This document shows, piece after piece, positions 62,351-63,125 of a stretch of 64,000 nucleotides of DNA (the stretch's first letter is position 1; every line of letters begins with the position of its first letter). Source of the DNA: Metellina segmentata (lineage: Eukaryota > Arthropoda > Arachnida > Araneae > Tetragnathidae); NCBI GenBank assembly GCA_947359465.1, contig OX375877.1:57509359-57573358 (forward strand), in the 5' to 3' direction. A model generated the notes under the pieces. It saw only the letters and a list, made by a program, of their open reading frames with translations. It was not told the origin of the DNA and made no database searches. The position numbers were made by a program, and so were the translations under genes.

Positions 62351-62427
62351 GAGATCAAAACAAGATACTTACTTTTGAAAAAAGCACTTCTTCCTTGTTC
62401 AAGTGGTTGTCTAACATTAAACATGCC
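1904..62427 (-). CDS. CUB-CUB-S1 serine protease gene, 12 exons, N-terminus missing
   Basis: Secreted-type serine endopeptidase predicted from twelve exons: 62427-62373, 50291-50170, 47353-47220, 23431-23206, 22552-22425, 22077-21953, 9647-9597, 8702-8620, 7733-7642, 4956-4691, 3850-3711, 2227-1904. Every junction has an AG acceptor and GT donor and the phases agree, giving 1746 nt (581 residues and a stop). Numbering from the first visible residue: CUB1 about 32-143, CUB2 about 147-262, proline-rich linker 264-280, activation site R292/I293 (ERIKGG), S1 domain 293-526 with H335 (TAAHC), D383 (NDIGL) and S477 (GDSGGP). The family acts extracellularly as a zymogen cut after the Arg. The S1 pocket has Gly at the position of trypsin Asp189, so trypsin-like specificity is not expected. 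No signal peptide is seen; at least one more 5' exon must exist. Introns total more than 58 kb and are full of transposons. Splicing is inferred; no transcript was available. Confidence 0.9.
2228..3710 (-). other. Intron 11, no gene seen
   Basis: AT-rich intron between exons 11 and 12. I see no coding sequence, RNA gene or recognisable transposon. A short GC-rich inverted motif (TGTCGGGACA, 3237-3246) recurs in the related form TGTCCCGACA near 9463, possibly from the same small repeat. Confidence 0.6.
3711..3850 (-). CDS. Protease gene exon 11, S1 pocket loop
   Basis: The acceptor ATTCGTAG and donor GGG/GTGAGT bound 140 nt. It encodes LQVIILWNELCNRRI and then IICAGGVAGKGPCG. The Cys pair fits the 168-182 disulfide. 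The pocket loop is one residue shorter than in trypsin and has Gly-Pro where trypsin has Asp189-Ser190. It ends in phase 0 just before the Gly-Asp-Ser of exon 12. Confidence 0.93.
3851..4690 (-). other. Intron 10, no gene seen
   Basis: AT-rich sequence between exons 10 and 11. No coding or repeat signal was recognised beyond splice sites. Confidence 0.6.
4691..4956 (-). CDS. Protease gene exon 10, catalytic Asp
   Basis: A polypyrimidine acceptor ending GCAG precedes 266 nt and the donor CTTA/GTAAGT follows. It contains an Asn-glycosylation sequon (NFTS), VGIVLGAHD, the catalytic Asp in KNDIGLVRL, the CLPI strand whose Cys would pair with the propeptide Cys, and GWGQ. It ends one base into a Thr codon completed by exon 11. 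Confidence 0.95.
5420..5660 (+). repeat. Decayed tRNA-derived SINE copy
   Basis: This is the counterpart of the 6405-6670 copy one tandem unit earlier: CTAGAGGTCAAGGTG for the A box, CTGGTTGGAATCC for the B box, then the same tail (GGACAATGACG). The B box has lost the TTCGA core. Confidence 0.5.
5907..5930. repeat. 24-bp perfect palindrome
   Basis: TCATGACGAAAT is followed directly by its reverse complement, with no spacer. The matching site in the next tandem unit (about 6877-6901) has one arm altered, so the palindrome is ancestral to the array or was regenerated. Confidence 0.8.
6405..6670 (+). repeat. tRNA-derived SINE copy
   Basis: The A-box-like GGTCTAGTGGTCAAAGTG at 6416-6433 and the B-box GGGTTCGAATCC at 6458-6469 are spaced as in a tRNA. 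No complete acceptor stem is present, and about 200 bp of non-tRNA sequence follows. This is the pattern of a tRNA-derived SINE head, not a functional tRNA. A more decayed copy lies at about 5420-5660 in the previous tandem unit. Confidence 0.6.
7642..7733 (-). CDS. Protease gene exon 9, catalytic His
   Basis: The acceptor TTTTTTAG and donor ACA/GTAAGT bound 92 nt (30 codons and two bases). It encodes FCGGTLISRIYVLTAAHC with the catalytic His and the 42-58 type disulfide. CA from this exon and A from the next give Gln. Confidence 0.95.
7734..8619 (-). other. Intron 8, no gene seen
   Basis: Sequence between exons 8 and 9. An open frame at 7829-8053 (minus) has no family I recognise and no splice support, so I treat it as chance. 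Confidence 0.55.
8620..8702 (-). CDS. Protease gene exon 8, zymogen activation segment
   Basis: The acceptor CTTATTTTAG and donor GTG/GTATGT bound 83 nt. It encodes GCGEENNFEDERIKGGKTVN and then RYPFV. The cut between Arg and IKGG creates the new N-terminus that triggers folding of S1 proteases; the Cys before it fits the cysteine that stays tethered to the catalytic domain after cleavage. It ends in phase 0. Confidence 0.92.
8703..9596 (-). other. Intron 7, no gene seen
   Basis: AT-rich spacer between exons 7 and 8. The stretch near 9290-9470 is relatively GC-rich and may be an old repeat, but no family is recognisable. Confidence 0.55.
9597..9647 (-). CDS. Protease gene exon 7, Pro-rich linker
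   Basis: This small 51-nt exon has acceptor TTTTTATAG and donor GTG/GTAAGT. Phases match on both sides (two bases in, one out). It encodes DDVTTPPPSYPRPNMFCG, a proline-rich hinge ending in a Cys that may take part in the propeptide-to-catalytic-domain disulfide. Hinges of this kind separate regulatory modules from S1 domains in arthropod proteases. Confidence 0.85.
9648..10349 (-). other. Left part of intron 6, no gene seen
   Basis: Sequence between exon 7 and the 5' LTR of the Gmr1-like element. No coding signal was recognised. Confidence 0.5.
10350..10604 (+). repeat. 5' LTR of Gmr1-like element
   Basis: It is collinear with 20380-20641, sharing CCCAGAATCCTTTGCGAAAG, GTGGTGCACGTTCCTGTATT and an AATAAAGACTTG polyadenylation-type block. 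A possible primer-binding TGGTGGCATACG follows at 10617. Confidence 0.88.
11512..14292 (-). pseudogene. LINE ORF2: APE endonuclease and reverse transcriptase, broken
   Basis: Endonuclease motifs on the minus strand: IIGITESWA, LGNIYRPS, LILMGDYNYPNIDW and SDHRSI. The RT has NYRPVSLTS, SGVPQGSVLGPILF and the catalytic FADDLKIW. The C-terminal part with RKNYYFNRVIDSWNALP is shared by CR1/L2-type LINEs. The reading frame shifts at about 13990, 12980, 12564-12839 and 12090, so no full protein can be made. Confidence 0.85.
14370..15170 (-). pseudogene. LINE ORF1: Cys-rich and SGNH-like domains, broken
   Basis: The upper part (15170-14841) has CELCGNMVETGKCG followed by CKSC, a zinc-ribbon-like cysteine set, and then a likely coiled segment (LRKELEALKV). 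The lower part (14840-14370) has VVWVGTNDVE and a block ending DNLHLSLIGN, resembling the GxND and DxxH blocks of SGNH esterases reported in ORF1 of CR1-group LINEs. The two parts are separated by an in-frame stop. Confidence 0.7.
15178..15275 (-). repeat. 5' UTR tandem motif of the LINE
   Basis: Four copies of ACAGAAAAAGC(ACT), spaced about 25-35 bp, lie just upstream of ORF1 on the LINE strand. Short tandem 5' monomers often carry the internal promoter of LINEs; that role is only inferred here. Confidence 0.55.
15900..16846 (+). pseudogene. Gmr1-like gag with SCAN-like capsid region and zinc knuckle
   Basis: From about 16112 the frame gives a capsid-like segment with FRQMFTQHNKNVEGSWTDSL, then (after two stops) FQEWIRGLE, DKIKRRVPAEMKEHFIDEW and a PEVLAEKIDGYDS helix. 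This spacing of helices resembles the vertebrate SCAN domain, which published work derives from the capsid of a Gmr1-like element. A C-x2-C-x4-H-like knuckle follows (CYMCNSTVHLRPCC). Stops lie at about 16386 and 16430. Confidence 0.75.
16856..17089 (+). pseudogene. Gmr1-like aspartic protease fragment
   Basis: ILRDTGTSFDVVCR carries the DTG catalytic triad of retroviral-type aspartic proteases directly after the gag knuckle. The frame stops at 17089. Confidence 0.75.
17540..18273 (+). pseudogene. Gmr1-like integrase, upstream of RT
   Basis: The HHCC zinc part is visible at 17570-17700 (GHLGVTKTK, FFWPQ, then CDKCQRVGK). The catalytic core follows at 17719-18273: INIDACDPLPV, SKYPDAVPVED, VLQLDQGSSFTNEL, YHPQSNPVERFHRT, the D, D(35)E order of retroviral integrases. 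A stop interrupts the zinc part. An integrase tail lies at 18370-18580 (GPGKVL, YHVNMSKPYY). Its place before RT defines the unusual element type. Confidence 0.85.
18687..19640 (+). pseudogene. Gmr1-like reverse transcriptase
   Basis: Ty3-type RT motifs occur in order: a substrate-binding segment near 19000 (CVDNRNLNKTT, frame disturbed), MPFGLKNAPYKFSKM, the catalytic AVPYLDDNAIFS (YLDD), LIIKPSECKFAQ, then VRAFLGLAGYYSSYIP of the connection domain. Stops occur at about 18873, 19064 and 19437. Confidence 0.85.
19650..20124 (+). pseudogene. Gmr1-like RNase H
   Basis: LQTDASDLGMGAIL (read with one shift) at 19745 carries the first catalytic Asp. SVSEK, the Glu region, and FTIVTDHNPLVGLN with a second catalytic Asp follow, then LMRWSLALQPYDFELKHRSG. 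This is the pol end; about 255 bp later the 3' LTR starts. Confidence 0.85.
20380..20641 (+). repeat. 3' LTR of Gmr1-like element
   Basis: It starts TGTAACG after a purine-rich tract and ends CCTCACA. It matches the 5' LTR over its full length with scattered substitutions and small indels. Confidence 0.88.
20642..21152. other. Intron 6 spacer, no gene seen
   Basis: Spacer between the 3' LTR and the hAT-type MITE. It holds three loosely repeated TTGGAAAGATT and TTTGGAAACATT blocks at 20860-20945, which also resemble 2870-2960. No coding signal is seen. Confidence 0.5.
21153..21771. mobile_element. hAT-type MITE with ACATCGATGT repeats and 8-bp TSD
   Basis: The ends are inverted: TAGGGATGCGACATCGATGT on the left and its complement on the right. 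It is flanked by exact 8-bp duplications GTGAGAAC (21145-21152 and 21772-21779). An inner copy of the left end occurs at 21420, so one MITE may be nested in another or the element duplicated internally. It has no coding capacity. TAGGG-type ends and an 8-bp duplication fit the hAT superfamily. Confidence 0.88.
21953..22077 (-). CDS. Protease gene exon 6, end of CUB2
   Basis: The acceptor CTATTTCAG and donor TCAG/GTAGCA bound 125 nt (one base, 41 codons, one base). It encodes YCHIERPESMVSS, then MFRTDCCHEGKGFSASF, the typical last CUB strands with an extra Cys pair. The following intron is 12.3 kb and contains the Gmr1-like LTR element, its nested LINE and a hAT MITE. Confidence 0.9.
22295..22400. 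repeat. Possible pogo/Tigger-like MITE fragment in intron 5
   Basis: TAGTAGAACTCCAACTG and CCAGTTATTCGGAT resemble the CAGTAGAACCCCGATTATCCGG type ends of pogo-group elements. Only this end is seen, so the call rests on a short match. Confidence 0.3.
22425..22552 (-). CDS. Protease gene exon 5, middle of CUB2
   Basis: The acceptor AATTTCAG and donor ACGAA/GTAAAT bound 128 nt (42 codons and two bases). It encodes VPEGKRIRVSFSDTFDI, then PFCAQDYLVV with the third CUB cysteine. The last bases AA join G of exon 6 to give Lys before Tyr-Cys. It has the same phases as exon 3 (0 in, 2 out), which supports an origin of the two CUB units by exon duplication. Confidence 0.88.
23100..23192. repeat. (TA)n microsatellite next to exon 4 donor
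   Basis: About 46 perfect TA units begin 14 nt inside the intron that follows exon 4. Confidence 0.98.
23206..23431 (-). CDS. Protease gene exon 4, end of CUB1 and start of CUB2
   Basis: The acceptor TTTATCTAG and donor GAG/GTAAAG bound 226 nt (one base, then 75 codons, phase 0 out). The first half is the CUB1 end: YCGFQLG, a hydrophobic strand, LQIRFFSN and GFRILAEIY. The second half opens CUB2 with CSQLFKG, the pattern TPNFPNQYYANDIC and VWKIE, so the first two CUB cysteines (C147, C174) are present here. A long TA repeat lies about 14 nt inside the following intron. Confidence 0.93.
23432..24049. other. Intron 3 spacer, no gene seen
   Basis: Sequence between exon 4 and the first recognisable gag of the second Ty3 element. 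It may include that element's 5' LTR and leader, but no second LTR copy was found to prove it. Confidence 0.45.
24110..24590 (+). pseudogene. Ty3 gag with SCAN-like region and two zinc knuckles
   Basis: FFEEWIRG, YEELKDLIMADQIKRKL and FEMREHFIDE match the SCAN-like capsid part of the Gmr1-like gag at 15900-16846 position by position. Two CCHC-type knuckles follow: CFMYEIGHRISEC and CLKCNEYGHRKFKC. A stop at 24421 separates them from the capsid part. Confidence 0.75.
24640..25062 (+). pseudogene. Ty3 aspartic protease region
   Basis: KYVDALIDTGSDLSSL holds the catalytic DTGS; VIGMDVINKLNISIS is the hydrophobic C-terminal loop with the IGxD pattern of retroelement proteases. A frame change occurs at about 24800-24870. 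Confidence 0.8.
25169..26279 (+). pseudogene. Ty3 reverse transcriptase
   Basis: The segment starts with an N-terminal ISQRPHRMSLKE block, then (broken by stops) STLDLKNAFLNISMD, the fingers region VVPFGCSTSS, a decayed catalytic block near 25866 and finally QVMSFLGLCSYFRQFV of the connection. At least four stops or shifts occur. Confidence 0.8.
26343..28985 (+). mobile_element. Mutator-like DNA transposon inside Ty3 RNase H
   Basis: The ends are inverted: GGTTAGGCCACTATAG on the left and the complement of CTAGAGTAGCCTAACC on the right. It splits the RNase H frame between GLGAVLLQ and QQAHNGKFHPIHF. A 5-bp TTCAG is repeated at 26338-26342 and 28986-28990. Inside is a decayed Mutator-like transposase on the plus strand. 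MULEs usually make 9-bp duplications, so either the border choice or the family is unusual. Confidence 0.8.
26660..28408 (+). pseudogene. Mutator-like transposase, broken
   Basis: It opens with MSDTKC at 26660. Conserved blocks then follow in order: SGKRGLGFKIVVSC, a CEKC zinc pair, ISMRLLGIGLHGIKKFC, VSGDGSWTKRG (candidate first catalytic Asp), NNDGSAGKLEVDA, YISDGVSKTYKGV, LRNLKKKIKGPAGRGKLT, CIGGYTQNCNESFNSTV. This matches the Mutator-like transposase family common in arthropod genomes. Stops at about 26777, 27348, 27899, 28096 and 28315 disable it. Confidence 0.8.
28986..29320 (+). pseudogene. Ty3 RNase H, distal part
   Basis: This continues the RNase H after the Mutator-like insertion: FHPIHFISKKT, YELEVLYVIESLRKF, and a degenerate second half up to QMKHVDALSRN, the typical end of the Ty3 RNase H. 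Confidence 0.7.
29357..30540 (+). pseudogene. Ty3 integrase, broken
   Basis: HNKCHFGAAKT and ISNCVQC form the HHCC zinc part. The core follows with GEAFMKFVWLYPVKST, ISDWGSAFTSKEF (catalytic Asp) and DNGQAERMFG. It differs from the 10350-20641 element in lying after RNase H. A tail at 30360-30530 (FKLKSKFWGSYRVVK-like, frame shifted) ends the pol. Stops lie at about 29570, 29785 and 29949. Confidence 0.75.
30561..31080. other. Spacer, no gene seen
   Basis: An open frame of 63 codons at 30626-30817 (plus) may be the 3' end or LTR region of the Ty3 element. I see no conserved domain. Confidence 0.4.
31081..31690 (+). mobile_element. mariner element, 5' part only
   Basis: It starts at a TIR-like ATTGGGTTGAGAAATAAGTT. 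The transposase N-terminus follows from about 31265 with FRNILLFHFKKGKKAAEEH, a WFAKF recognition helix and SGCPTEI, all typical of mariner helix-turn-helix domains, and then HELTEHNLTAHISICDRLL. The frame ends at 31687 before the DDD catalytic domain; no right TIR is seen. It is a truncated, dead copy. Confidence 0.85.
31734..31983 (+). repeat. LTR-like sequence, left part, split by insertion
   Basis: Together with 41195-41314 this looks like one LTR. It has a TATAAATA box at 31817 here, an AATAAA signal at 41219 and, directly after the right part, a primer-binding-like TGGTGACCCGG at 41315. The long-TIR transposon at 31984-41194 sits inside it with an exact 8-bp duplication TTGTACAT. No gag or pol of this element was recognised downstream, so it is solitary or badly decayed. 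Confidence 0.5.
31984..32355 (+). repeat. Left TIR of long-TIR transposon copy 1
   Basis: It pairs with the complement of 41194-41112 and 35273-35002. The inner end includes CTCCACTCCTCTCAATAGAC on this side and its exact complement at 35012-35031. Confidence 0.85.
32530..34657 (-). pseudogene. Putative transposase of long-TIR family, copy 1, broken
   Basis: The start is likely the ATG at 34657 (MPRTLSVDICPVFG). Motifs in order on the minus strand: CPVFG...LPTYADVMKYYL, DISICKCNNFLNCTC near 34240-34300, a basic region, CCDGTVVNTGLKNGVIR near 33530, ICFLHTNEL (a CxxH motif), AANRILRLYV, AHPENIILAM and FPCHSQGVECCVKLVTEA near the C-terminus. Every block has a counterpart in copy 2. CDG and CxxH are of the kind seen in RNase H-fold transposases, so a DDE enzyme is plausible but unproven. 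Several stops and shifts make it inactive. Confidence 0.75.
36501..36761 (-). pseudogene. Helitron helicase C-terminal fragment
   Basis: It has VKKLMPNIIQATI, FIPRIPIITSD, LQFPVRLSFTVSMNKAQ and HGQV, the C-terminal block of Pif1-like Helitron helicases. The last motif normally reads INKAQGQSL; here it is shortened by two residues. The frame stops at 36501 just before the usual ACSRV. Confidence 0.85.
37995..38201 (+). pseudogene. Helitron Rep/helicase N-terminal fragment, plus copy
   Basis: FHQFIVAMYSDIESEKVLYIRLNE resembles the segment (MYxKIExERLxxIRLNQ) just upstream of the catalytic Rep motifs in animal Helitrons. The frame is then shifted. A second partial plus copy of the downstream part lies at about 38820-38900 (GGAAC...TATGCACATTTGAGAGATGC). 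Confidence 0.65.
39642..39930 (-). pseudogene. Helitron Rep/helicase N-terminal fragment, minus copy
   Basis: MEQYAHLRDALMKDGNIAK matches the EYIHLRDA segment of Helitron proteins and the DNA is a reverse-complement copy of 38000-38200 (CATCAACGCATCTCTCAAAT). Together with the plus copies it forms a large imperfect inverted repeat centred near 39000. Confidence 0.65.
41003..41080. repeat. (CA)n microsatellite
   Basis: About 39 CA units with one interruption (CATACA) lie about 30 bp inside the Helitron 5' end on the minus strand. Confidence 0.97.
41195..41314 (+). repeat. LTR-like sequence, right part, with PBS-like site
   Basis: This continues 31734-31983 after the long-TIR transposon. It carries AATAAA (41219) and ends before TGGTGACCCGG at 41315-41325, which looks like an LTR-retrotransposon primer-binding site. 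Downstream 41330-42084 has no recognisable gag. Confidence 0.5.
41330..42084. other. Spacer, no gene seen
   Basis: Possible leader of the split LTR element. Small open frames at 41348-41657 have no recognisable domain. Confidence 0.4.
42085..42564 (+). repeat. 5' pseudo-LTR of Penelope-like element
   Basis: Shares TTTTCGTAATTT, GCTTTTCAATTTTATTT, GTTCCTGCTCTGTT and a block from CTCATATGTAG to CTGATCCACCAAC with 45427-45917. A CTGATGA box is present (see rejected items). Confidence 0.85.
42792..43256 (+). pseudogene. Penelope-like GIY-YIG endonuclease domain
   Basis: The likely start is the ATG at 42792. CSDKRCKTCPQL forms a Cys cluster; VIYLLRCSLCGMGYVGQTSN supplies the GIY and YIG halves with a CxxC between them, then LRINLHRS with the catalytic Arg region. 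The frame stops at 43256; the next frame (from 43253) continues the family pattern KTLAPYGLND, so a one-base shift separates them. Confidence 0.8.
43253..45421 (+). pseudogene. Penelope-like reverse transcriptase, broken
   Basis: Segments in order: linker with LAPYGLND, then HIVTGDLGIV after an in-frame TGA at 43946, FRPIYNF after a TAA at 44018, the RT fingers with VDKASGN and VIPKFHKNPIKFRYIT, a break at two DNA hairpins (44501-44585), then FTSIPLDKLRD, VKGIPQGSNFSSILANLFLHYFE, the catalytic block RFIDDLIVFNN (IDD) and the thumb region. The protein ends at 45421 just before the 3' pLTR. Confidence 0.82.
44501..44585. repeat. Two adjacent perfect hairpins within RT
   Basis: Hairpin 1: arms 44501-44521 and 44526-44546, 21 bp perfect, 4-nt loop. 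Hairpin 2: arms 44550-44566 and 44569-44585, 17 bp perfect, 2-nt loop. They interrupt the RT frame immediately after the FRYIT motif. Confidence 0.95.
45427..45917 (+). repeat. 3' pseudo-LTR of Penelope-like element
   Basis: A direct copy of 42085-42564 with substitutions and small indels; it ends against an (AT)n tract at 45908-45939. Confidence 0.85.
45908..45939. repeat. (AT)n microsatellite
   Basis: A short pure AT tract at the end of the 3' pLTR. Confidence 0.95.
45940..47219. other. Intron 3 spacer, no gene seen
   Basis: Unique-looking AT-rich sequence between the Penelope-like element and exon 3. No coding or repeat signal was recognised. Confidence 0.5.
47220..47353 (-). CDS. Protease gene exon 3, middle of CUB1
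   Basis: The acceptor GTTTCAG and donor GGTGT/GTAAGT bound 134 nt (44 codons and two bases). It encodes the central CUB strands: ILLKFEVFMLEES, then DSCTNDGLEIVD, the usual CxxDyLxV segment with the third CUB cysteine. The last two bases GT join G of exon 4 to give Val just before the Tyr-Cys of CUB1. Length and phases mirror exon 5 of CUB2. Confidence 0.88.
47354..48270. other. Intron 2 spacer, no gene seen
   Basis: Sequence between exon 3 and the hAT-type repeat cluster; nothing recognisable. Confidence 0.5.
48271..49781. mobile_element. Cluster of hAT-type MITEs with ACATCGATGT repeats
   Basis: Two inverted copies of the MITE at 21153-21771. One, on the reverse strand, ends at 49284 (GACATCGATGTCGCATCCCT). 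The other runs from 49299 (TAGGGATGCGACATCGATGT) to 49781 (GTCGCATCCCTT). Both contain the inner block TTGAACATACTTTTAG. Inner ends at 49065 and 49552 show nesting or internal duplication as in the first MITE. The second copy has near-matching 8-bp flanks (CTACTAAC and CTACTACA). Confidence 0.8.
49782..50169. other. Intron 2 spacer, no gene seen
   Basis: Spacer between the MITE cluster and exon 2. Nothing recognisable. Confidence 0.5.
50170..50291 (-). CDS. Protease gene exon 2, start of CUB1
   Basis: The acceptor TTTTTAG and donor GAA/GTGAGT bound 122 nt (two bases, then 40 codons, ending in phase 0). The translation contains the CUB opening pattern IYSPRYPYEDYPNNTD followed by IIYDIE, which matches the family pattern of SPnYP, YPnN and CxWxI. 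The two cysteines normally found in this half of a CUB domain are absent; the position of the second is Ile. The exon ends exactly where exon 4 ends in CUB2, after the Ile-Glu of the CxWxI strand. Confidence 0.85.
50836..51000 (+). repeat. tRNA-derived SINE fragment
   Basis: GTTAGCCCAGTTTGTAGAA (A box) and GGTTGCGAGTTCGATAACC (B box) with tRNA-like spacing lie at 50842-50900, followed by non-tRNA sequence. No closed acceptor stem, so not a tRNA gene. It differs from the SINE at 6405. Confidence 0.6.
51440..51705. repeat. Dispersed repeat, copy a
   Basis: Collinear with 62838-63125, sharing GTAGCGTAATAAAT, ATTCCGATAAA, GATGTAAGCGAAGTGCTT and TGCTACCCTAAACAAA-type blocks, about 85 percent alike by eye. 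It is non-coding and the family is unknown. Confidence 0.8.
51706..51730. repeat. (TA)n tract at Tc1 left end
   Basis: Pure TA tract directly flanking the Tc1-like element; Tc1 elements insert at TA. Confidence 0.9.
51733..53111 (-). mobile_element. Tc1-like DNA transposon 1
   Basis: TIRs: CTGCTGGCCACCCTAATTGC at the left and the complement of CATTTACGGTGGTCAGCAG at the right, flanked by TA tracts. It encodes a Tc1-type transposase on the minus strand with frameshifts. Confidence 0.9.
51866..52889 (-). pseudogene. Tc1-like transposase 1, broken
   Basis: Starts at ATG 52889 (MPRRKQRSSFDQVSEFDRGR), with a helix-turn-helix N-terminus. The middle frame (52754-52161) has RTIRRRLQQSGLSARRP, STDESRFCL (second catalytic Asp region) and VWRHRGER. 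The C-terminal frame has RPARSPDLLPTENMWS with the catalytic Asp/Glu region and ends GGYSGY. The DNARPH motif is lost at a frameshift near 52100-52200. Confidence 0.88.
53112..53124. repeat. Short TA tract between two Tc1-like elements
   Basis: Separates transposon 1 from transposon 2, which probably inserted into one TA-rich site. Confidence 0.85.
53360..53740 (+). pseudogene. Tc1-like transposase 2, N-terminal half
   Basis: RRNRRQYEQLDDSN opens the first helix-turn-helix. Later frames give SRYWDQWTD, EDRYIIRNARVEPTA and SSRTISRRLAEGH, up to the SRRPYV block where the insertion sits. Stops and shifts are present. Confidence 0.8.
53741..54085 (+). repeat. Left TIR of copy 2, with internal duplication
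   Basis: Two related blocks lie in tandem: ATTCTAATAGTGCGGAAAGG...GTGTAAAATATTTTTT...AATATCTTCTG...CATCGCA at 53770-53880 and again at 53949-54055. Both are present in inverted form in the right TIR. Confidence 0.88.
54290..54901 (+). pseudogene. BEL/Pao gag end and aspartic protease
   Basis: FVLSNKICQNCLISTSHNHY and CKLSSCKNCGEKH form the CCHC-type cysteine set of BEL gag. VTALLDSGSQITMMR carries the DSGS protease motif. The frame ends at 54901. Confidence 0.85.
55059..56424 (+). pseudogene. BEL/Pao reverse transcriptase
   Basis: A linker with RFWQMEEIENT leads into LPMETKFAINHEFEKQY. RT motifs follow: RFVFDASSKS, VVFTADLEKMYRQI, TVTYGTSSASFLALRCL and the catalytic FYMDDLLSG (YMDD). The segment SARIFDPLGLF introduces RNase H. 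Shifts occur at about 55620, 56133 and 56420. Confidence 0.87.
56342..57268 (+). pseudogene. BEL/Pao RNase H region
   Basis: LHGFCDASSLAYAATVYCR has the first catalytic Asp, VSIPRLELSSAHLLS the Glu and FEVFAWTDSKVILSWL the next Asp; WHHVSSKENPADIASRG is the conserved end. The open frame covers 308 codons and is intact over this domain. Confidence 0.9.
57362..58333 (+). pseudogene. BEL/Pao integrase
   Basis: HHCC zinc part with HITHLHAGPT and CLICCRFKAS; core with FSCGIDYAGSVQV, CMATKAVHIAAVSDL, HIYSDNGTNFVG; then after a stop at 57989, PASPHVGGVWEAAIKSAK with the catalytic Glu, and LNSRPLTYV. The C-terminal part continues to WQLGRVVAVHPGQDG and LGTFMRSTVKVIPLP near 58560. Confidence 0.9.
58593..58805 (+). 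repeat. Likely 3' LTR of BEL/Pao element
   Basis: Starts TGTTCAGCCTCC after a purine-rich stretch; contains ATTAAATCTTG (weak poly-A type signal). Border at the right end is uncertain. Confidence 0.5.
58800..61063 (-). pseudogene. Putative transposase of long-TIR family, copy 2, broken
   Basis: On the minus strand: KFKCPIFGNPKDISQINLPT at the N-terminus, then ACTRLFDIAVCKCITFEDCT with the CKC...CTC cysteines, a basic segment, AVVADRFGVAGRAVAAIAS (helix-turn-helix-like), LLAIGCDGTSVNTGWKSGVI, VICLLHFNELSLKHL (CxxH, one Trp codon before it mutated to TGA), LDGSTNGPKSYSGFIG, WLTTANRILRLYVSS, HPENILLCMVKDER, LNFEAADYAEMIDWSSI and VHFPCHTQ near the C-terminus. Blocks and order match copy 1. At least six stops or shifts. 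Function as transposase is inferred from location between TIRs. Confidence 0.75.
61299..61634 (-). repeat. Right TIR of copy 2
   Basis: Complement of 53741-54085, including the two internal blocks, and ends CCCACCCTA. Confidence 0.88.
61635..62265 (+). pseudogene. Tc1-like transposase 2, C-terminal half
   Basis: Continues with VVFSDESRFNL, RVRVWRPRGERLNP, GVMVWGVIAYY (then a stop), LPGAIFQQDNARPHTARM with the second catalytic region, ALSPDLSQIEHIWDHLGR with the last acidic residue, and the end GGPTEY. Confidence 0.88.
62280..62347. repeat. (TA)n microsatellite next to exon 1 donor
   Basis: About 34 pure TA units, starting about 25 nt inside the intron after exon 1 (minus strand) and abutting Tc1-like element 2. 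Confidence 0.98.
62373..62427 (-). CDS. Protease gene exon 1 (first visible), N-terminal segment
   Basis: The acceptor TTTTTGCAG precedes GGCATG and the donor is AAAA/GTAAGT. It encodes 18 residues (GMFNVRQPLEQGRSAFFK) and one base of the next codon, an A that combines with GT of exon 2 to give Ser. There is no domain in it; it leads into CUB1. It begins in phase 0 after an acceptor, so it is internal and a leader or signal-peptide exon lies further upstream. The assignment rests on phase, splice sites and fit to exon 2, and is the weakest of the twelve. Confidence 0.65.
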
Positions 62428-62837
62428 CTGCAAAAATAATTTTCAAATGCCTTTTTTTATTGAAAGTTAATAAATTTGTTTCGTTAGAAATAAATTATAA
62501 CGTTATGCATTTTTACATGCATTTACTAAATTAACCAAAATTTTAAAAATATAAAGCGGTAAAATAAGTATAATCAATCTTTTTAGATTTTTATACTCAT
62601 TTCACATACTGCATAGATTTCGATATTAGAAGAAATGAGACAAAATATAAAAAGGTCTAATATTAATATTCAATTTTACTTACATATATTCTAATTTTTT
62701 GAAAGCCATGAAGTATTATAAATTTTTGGTATTCTTAGCTCGAAATACGTTACTGAACTCTTAATAGTGTTTTTAACTTTCTTTCATTTTGCTTCTGCTT
62801 TGATGAAATGAACTTATCAGTTATGGATAAAAATCAT

Positions 62838-63125
62838 ATTTTTAAAATGTTGCTATGTGGCATATTGTTAAGAGCTCACTTCATTGTAGCGTAATAAATG
62901 TTTATTGTGAATACTATAAAAATTCAACCATTTGGCTTCAGCGTATTCCGATAAATAGTTCAAAGAATTAAGTAACTTAACAATGTACATGTTATATTTT
63001 CAACTCTCCTAATTGAGATGTAAGCGAAGTGCTTAATTTTCACGATTGCTACCCTAAACAAACGGCCATACAAAATTCAGTGATAATTAAATAGAAGGAC
63101 AGAGAGGTTGAACAAAGAGAAAGAA
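62838..63125. repeat. Dispersed repeat, copy b
   Basis: Collinear with 51440-51705 (see there). It lacks the TA expansion found after copy a: here the end reads GATATAAATAATC. Confidence 0.8.
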
